From an uncultured Candidatus Melainabacteria bacterium (GTDB lineage: Bacteria; Cyanobacteriota; Vampirovibrionia; Gastranaerophilales; Gastranaerophilaceae), in assembly GCA_934777245.1 (NCBI GenBank), contig CAKVND010000013.1, forward strand, positions 1-46,251: 46,251 nt of DNA, read 5' to 3'. This document shows positions 41,731 through 46,251 of the stretch, in pieces (the first letter of the stretch is position 1; every line of letters begins with the position of its first letter). The notes under the pieces are model-generated. The model was not told the DNA's origin, ran no database searches, and saw nothing but the letters and a program-made list of their open reading frames with translations. The position numbers and the translations under genes are program-made.

Positions 41731-44679
41731 ATGCAATGTCCCAAATGTAAAAATGAAATAGAAGACAATTCTTTGAAATGCAAGTTTTGCGGTACAAAGA
41801 TTGCTTCTGTGTGTAAAGATTGCGGGACAATAAATCCAATAACGGCAAAAGAATGTTCAAATTGTCATAAAGTTTTATTGAAAATTTGCACCGAATGTGG
41901 TGCTGCAAATCTCCCTGAAGCAAAAGTTTGTAGAAAATGTGGTTTAGAATTTGTTATTCCGCAAAAAAAATTTAATCCAAAACCGGAATACAATGTTGAA
42001 ATGAATTCTCAACAAAAAGTAAAGGCACGTCTTCTTGATGCAATAAAAGACGCTGATAAAACCATTATAACTTTAAATGGCGAAAGTGGGATCGGCAAGG
42101 ATTTAGTTTTAAGATATACGATAAATGAACTTAAGAATGCTAAATTGTTATGGCTTTGGGGAACTTGTACTCAAGTAACTCAGCTTTCTCCTTTCGGATA
42201 TTTTCAAGATTTGTTGCTAACATTTTTCAATGTAAACAATTTTTGTCCGGATACTTTGCAATTAAAAAAGAATTCTGTAAAATTTTTCAAACAAGATTTT
42301 CCGGCACTTTCTAATTCTGAAATATTGGATTTGTTGAACTTTTTGTATCCTGAGAATTTGGATAAGTATGAAAATATTTATTTCAATAAAGCAAAAATGT
42401 TCAACATAATGAAAAAAGTTTTGCTAACTATTATTGAAAAAATCAAGGCTGTTTTCGTAATTGATGATTTCGAGAATATTGACGGAATGTCTTTTGATTT
42501 TTTGAAAGAAATTCTAAAAGACGATTATTTCTTGGAAAGATGTAAGTTTATCTTAATTTCCAAAATCACAAAACCAGGCATGGGATGTATTACTTCTCCT
42601 AAGCTTACGGAAGATAATTATATTGATTTAACGATTGCTCCGTTTACAAAAAATCAAGTTGAAATACTTGTAAAACAATATAGTGACCTGGAAATTGGAG
42701 AAGATTTTATAAATCTTGCGTTGAAAATTTCCGCAGGAAATCCATCTATAGTTGAGCAAATGGTGCTTCTTTATAAAGATATTCGAAGAAACGGCTTAAA
42801 GCATATTACGTATAACTCTATAGAATCAATCCTAGACGCGCGCTTAGGAATTCTTAAACAAGAAGACTTGCCGTCTTATAGAATGCTTATTGCAATGTCT
42901 GTTTTGGGTAAAAAATTTTATCCGGCTATGCTTGAGCATTTTGATAATAATTCAGAAAAAGAGTTTGAGCGAATTATTGAAAATCTTGTGCAACGAGGAT
43001 ATATAAACCAAATTAATAACTTGTCATTTGAGTTTAAGAGTAATGAAATTTGGAAAAATATCGTTTCTGTTGTTAAAAATGACGACTGTTTCTATGAGGT
43101 TTTGAATATTTTGTATGAAACCTTAAGTATCTATAAACAGTCTTCAATTGCGCTTTTGGGTTATATTGTGCAGAAATTAAATAATGATGATCAAGCGCTT
43201 GCAACTTGGACTCTTCTTATGAAGCAAGCTTCTTATATTGGTGATATCGGACTTTATATTGTTGCACAAAAACAAGCCTTGAAACTTGTTGAGAACAGAC
43301 ATGGTAACTTCTATCAAAAGATTAAGAAAAATATTTATACCCGTGTCGGTAAATTGTTAGAACCGATTGACCATAAAACCGCGTTTGAATATTTGCAAAA
43401 CGCTGTTATGATGCTGGAAGATAATGAAGAATTGACTCATATTGAGTTGCTTGGTTATTTGGCATCATCTTCTATGAAGAGCGGTAATTATTGGGGCGCA
43501 ATTGAGTGTGCGGATAGCGTTTTGAATAAACTACCTGAAAATATGGAGTTAGAGCGAACATTAGTTAAATCAAGACAAGTTAAACCATTGTTAAAACTAG
43601 GAAATTACGGACAAGTTATCAATTTGATTGATACAGAAATAATGCCGGTATTTGAAAAATATTTGGCAAAAGGTCGCAATACTCAAGTTATTACTGTAAA
43701 AGAGCTTTATTTAACTTGGATTGATGTATATTTTGATTTTGCAGAAGCTTTGACTTTCCAAGGCGATGGTAGAATGTTCGATATTACAAAACTGATTTTT
43801 GATATTATTGAACGTAATCAGATTAAAGAACCGGCAATTCTTTGCAAGGCTCATTTAGCTTTAGCTTTAGCAAATACTATTAAAGGCGATTTAAAAACTT
43901 CCGAAAAAATCTTGGATGACATTTTGAAAGAGTATTCGCTGGATAGTATGGATGCATTTATCGTTTCAAGATGGAATTTTATCGATATTGCAAACAAATT
44001 TATTGCCAAAGATTACGACAGCTTGTATACAGAACTCTTTAATGTCGTAGCTTATGCAAACAACGTAAATGATAGCTTTACGAAAAATATTTTAAAAACT
44101 TTGCTTGCTAAAATGCTGACTGATAAGAATGAATCTAAAAAGGCGCTTGAAATTTTGGAAGAACAGGTTGCTTATTTTGCGAAAGAAAAAGTTGCAACAG
44201 GCGTTTTACTTTGTTGGTATTTGATAGCAGAAATTAAACTTGTACTTAGCGGAACTCAGTTTGCGCTTGATATTGCGAATAAGGCTTTAGATATTGCTCA
44301 AGGTCCAAATATTAATAATTATTATTTTATCGCACTATTTAATAAACTTATTGGCGAAATTTATATGGCAAAACAGGATTTTGATTCAGCAAAAGTTTAT
44401 TTGGAAAAATCTATTTTTGTAGCTAAACAATTTAACTTACTTACAATTTTGGTTAAAGATTATATTCAGTATGCAAAATTCTATCAAGAGTTGGCGTTAC
44501 CTAAGTCAACGTTGAGAGCGAATTATATCAAACAATCATTAAAAATGTTCCAAATGGCGAAGAACGTAAGTATTGTAGCCGAACATCCGCATTTGCAAAA
44601 GCTTATCAGAGAAGAATTATCTATCCTAACGTCTTTCTGTAAATTAAACGGTATTATTCTAAAAAAAGGTACGAAATAA
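41731..44679 (+). CDS. Zinc-ribbon STAND-type ATPase with TPR-like repeats
   Basis: This 982-aa protein has a double zinc ribbon at the N-terminus (residues 1-75) with four CxxC pairs (CPKC, CKFC, CKDC with CSNC, CTEC with CRKC). An NTPase domain follows: NGESGIGKD at 116-124 is the Walker A loop, AVFVIDD (240-246) Walker B. The Ser/Thr after the P-loop lysine is Asp (D124), which is unusual. Residues 440-980 are helical repeats (EYLQNAVMMLEDNEELTH and KALEILEEQVAYF are TPR-like). The layout resembles the AAA-TPR modules often fused to adenylate cyclases, here without the cyclase. AAGGAT precedes the ATG. Confidence 0.85.
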   Translation: MQCPKCKNEIEDNSLKCKFCGTKIASVCKDCGTINPITAKECSNCHKVLLKICTECGAANLPEAKVCRKCGLEFVIPQKKFNPKPEYNVEMNSQQKVKARLLDAIKDADKTIITLNGESGIGKDLVLRYTINELKNAKLLWLWGTCTQVTQLSPFGYFQDLLLTFFNVNNFCPDTLQLKKNSVKFFKQDFPALSNSEILDLLNFLYPENLDKYENIYFNKAKMFNIMKKVLLTIIEKIKAVFVIDDFENIDGMSFDFLKEILKDDYFLERCKFILISKITKPGMGCITSPKLTEDNYIDLTIAPFTKNQVEILVKQYSDLEIGEDFINLALKISAGNPSIVEQMVLLYKDIRRNGLKHITYNSIESILDARLGILKQEDLPSYRMLIAMSVLGKKFYPAMLEHFDNNSEKEFERIIENLVQRGYINQINNLSFEFKSNEIWKNIVSVVKNDDCFYEVLNILYETLSIYKQSSIALLGYIVQKLNNDDQALATWTLLMKQASYIGDIGLYIVAQKQALKLVENRHGNFYQKIKKNIYTRVGKLLEPIDHKTAFEYLQNAVMMLEDNEELTHIELLGYLASSSMKSGNYWGAIECADSVLNKLPENMELERTLVKSRQVKPLLKLGNYGQVINLIDTEIMPVFEKYLAKGRNTQVITVKELYLTWIDVYFDFAEALTFQGDGRMFDITKLIFDIIERNQIKEPAILCKAHLALALANTIKGDLKTSEKILDDILKEYSLDSMDAFIVSRWNFIDIANKFIAKDYDSLYTELFNVVAYANNVNDSFTKNILKTLLAKMLTDKNESKKALEILEEQVAYFAKEKVATGVLLCWYLIAEIKLVLSGTQFALDIANKALDIAQGPNINNYYFIALFNKLIGEIYMAKQDFDSAKVYLEKSIFVAKQFNLLTILVKDYIQYAKFYQELALPKSTLRANYIKQSLKMFQMAKNVSIVAEHPHLQKLIREELSILTSFCKLNGIILKKGTK

Positions 44680-44710
44680 TAGTTGGTAAAAGTTTAATTT
44701 TGTATAGTGA

Positions 44711-44746
44711 AAAAAAGGGAAAAAGCATATGCTTTTTCCCTTTTAC
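44711..44746. terminator. Bidirectional terminator between two convergent genes
   Basis: AAAAGGGAAAAAGCAT at 44713-44728 is followed directly by its exact reverse complement (44729-44744), flanked by A-runs and T-runs. Confidence 0.88.
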
Positions 44747-44752
44747 TAAATT

Positions 44753-46251
44753 TTAGATTTTTTCTACCGATGTTTTCTTTGATACAGAATATCTTGATTT
44801 GTAATCCTCATAACGGCTTACGAACTGGATATCTTCACCTTTGTTTCTGTGATTGTATTCGTGCTTATCAAGAGTTGTGTCATGCAGTTGCATTACGCTT
44901 GTTGCAATGTTTCCGCAGTGCGCTGCAACTCTTCTAAAGTCATTTAATAAATCAGAGAACATAAAACTTAATTCCGCAGTACAATTGCCGTCTTTAAGTC
45001 TTTGGATATGACGATTTTTAACTTTTCTGATAATTTTTTTAATAACAGCTTCAAGAGGTTCTACTTCTTGTGCGAGGGTAATATTATCAGTTCTGAATGC
45101 TTCTAATGTCATTGCAAAAATTTCTGAAACAGCTTTTACAATAACTTTAAGTTCTTCTACTGCATCGTTAGAAAGATGCTTGTCTTCGTTTTTCATTGTT
45201 TCTGCAATCTTTAAAATGTAAGCTGCGTGGTCACCTATTCTTTCGTAATCACCGATTACTAATAATAGTTGAGAAATTCTGTTGCTGTCTTCTTCTGTTA
45301 ATTCTTTATTTGAAAGTTTTAACAAGAAAGCGTCTAATTTATCTTCATAAGTATCAATTTTAATTTCATTTCCTCTAATTTGTTCTGCTTTTTTAGCGTG
45401 GAAGCTTTTAAGCATTTTTGTTGAGTTTATAAAATTATATTCTACAAGTTCAGCCATTTTAATTGTTTGTCTGTAACATTCGGCAATAGCAAAAGTTGGA
45501 GCAAGTAAAAGTCTTTCGTCCAATAAAACATTTTTGCTTGATTGTTTTTTATCAGGCACTAATCTCATTGCCATCTTTTCAAGCAACTTAGTGAATGGGA
45601 ATAATAATATAGTTGTAACTATGTTGAAAATTGAGTGAACGACTGCAATTCCGAATGGCGAAATGTTATTAGTTGCAAATTTGAAGTGGAAAAGAATATA
45701 TCCTAATTCAAAAATAGATAAACAAACAATAACACCAATTACGTTAAATAATACGTGAACAGCTGCAACTCTTTTTGCATTTGTGTTAACACCAATGCTG
45801 GAAAGCATTGCAGAAACACAAGTACCGATATTCTGTCCCATAATTATTGGAATCGCCATTGCATAAGTCATACCGCCGACCATTGATAATGCTTGCAAAA
45901 TACCGATAGATGCAGCAGAACTTTGTATAACTGCTGTAACTACAGTTCCGACTATAACCCCTAAAATAGGATTTGTGAAAGCTGTTAAAATATGTGTAAA
46001 TTGTGGCATGTCTGCGAGCGGTGCCATTGCATCTGTCATCACTTCCATGCCGAACATTAAAATAGCAAATCCTACAAGTACAGCGCCAACACTTTTACGT
46101 CGGTTGCTTTTTGATGCCATTATTAAAATAATACCAACCAATGCCATTATTGGCGAAAATGATTCAGGTTTTAGAAGTCTAACAAAAAAATTTGAGCTTT
46201 CAATTCCTGATAAGCTCAAAATCCATGCAGTTATTGTTGTACCAATATTAG
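44753..46251 (-). CDS. Na+/phosphate cotransporter family protein with PhoU-like domain, 5' end cut by window edge
   Basis: This is the Na/Pi cotransporter (NptA/PitB-type) family. The frame stays open to the right edge, where the residues read NIGTTITAWILSLSG, the conserved glycine-threonine motif of the first half, so about 100 N-terminal residues are missing. Visible segments include the second-half signature AVIQSSAASIGILQALS and GQNIGTCVSAML, with about eight membrane helices. The C-terminal third (about 270-460 of the visible part) is a PhoU-like four-helix region (ISQLLLVIGDYERIGDHAAYI) of the kind that regulates phosphate uptake. A TTG at 46219 is not the start. It transports phosphate, or a similar anion, with sodium; the exact substrate is inferred from the family. 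Confidence 0.92.
   Translation of the reverse strand, partial: NIGTTITAWILSLSGIESSNFFVRLLKPESFSPIMALVGIILIMASKSNRRKSVGAVLVGFAILMFGMEVMTDAMAPLADMPQFTHILTAFTNPILGVIVGTVVTAVIQSSAASIGILQALSMVGGMTYAMAIPIIMGQNIGTCVSAMLSSIGVNTNAKRVAAVHVLFNVIGVIVCLSIFELGYILFHFKFATNNISPFGIAVVHSIFNIVTTILLFPFTKLLEKMAMRLVPDKKQSSKNVLLDERLLLAPTFAIAECYRQTIKMAELVEYNFINSTKMLKSFHAKKAEQIRGNEIKIDTYEDKLDAFLLKLSNKELTEEDSNRISQLLLVIGDYERIGDHAAYILKIAETMKNEDKHLSNDAVEELKVIVKAVSEIFAMTLEAFRTDNITLAQEVEPLEAVIKKIIRKVKNRHIQRLKDGNCTAELSFMFSDLLNDFRRVAAHCGNIATSVMQLHDTTLDKHEYNHRNKGEDIQFVSRYEDYKSRYSVSKKTSVEKI

Noticed and set aside
46217..46219. A TTG start for the Na/Pi cotransporter at 46219
   Set aside because: The frame continues to the edge with NIGTTITAW, the conserved first-half motif, so the gene is truncated by the window.

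Overview
This 46.3 kb window is an A+T-rich bacterial chromosome segment, densely coded on both strands. No tRNA, rRNA, CRISPR array, prophage or transposase was seen. The best guess for the source is a non-photosynthetic relative of the cyanobacteria (Melainabacteria/Vampirovibrionia, probably Gastranaerophilales). Three things suggest this: a YvcK protein with a cyanobacterial-style two-helix N-terminus, a CHASE2-adenylate cyclase, and many large unrecognised proteins, some with short F-x-G or NPF motifs near the N-terminus. This assignment rests on recalled protein features, not on a marker-gene search.

Layout. 1-6.2 kb: PNPase (cut by the left edge), a small membrane protein, mnmE, murF, a secreted NTF2-like protein and aspartokinase. 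6.2-13.7 kb: a repeat-rich gap, an 815-aa protein with a LysM-like C-terminus, a convergent 759-aa protein with internal repeats and a buried lipobox, and the CHASE2 cyclase. 13.7-18.4 kb: a gene remnant, a 455-aa unknown protein, and a five-gene minus-strand operon (TPR protein, fliW, csrA, TPR-like protein, coiled-coil protein). 18.6-22.3 kb: a GGDEF protein with an altered active site, an 80-aa NPF-repeat protein, and the operon rsgA - prenyl diphosphate synthase - DUF212. 22.4-27 kb: three lineage-specific proteins. 27-33 kb: proS, a membrane-anchored HExxH protein, an 800-bp array of palindromic repeats, and small conserved genes (DUF4186, ybaK, DUF2023). 33-38.3 kb: an unknown helical protein, an HD-GYP phosphodiesterase, pxpA-yvcK and a TSCPD protein. 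38.4-44.7 kb: a three-gene operon of an acidic TonB-like membrane protein, an acidic protein with a C-terminal helix-turn-helix, and a zinc-ribbon STAND ATPase. 44.75 kb to the end: a Na/Pi cotransporter with a PhoU-like domain, cut by the right edge.

Signalling is prominent. There is a cAMP cyclase, a GGDEF protein, an HD-GYP protein, CsrA with its antagonist FliW, and a STAND ATPase, but no flagellar structural gene is in view.

Two promoter patterns stand out. Six unrecognised or lineage-specific genes share a GCAATT-like box, exactly 17 bp, then TTTATA. Five other genes (mnmE, the cyclase, rsgA, the HD-GYP gene and a 240-aa unknown) have a -10-like box 6-7 bp before the ATG and no Shine-Dalgarno sequence, as expected for leaderless mRNAs.
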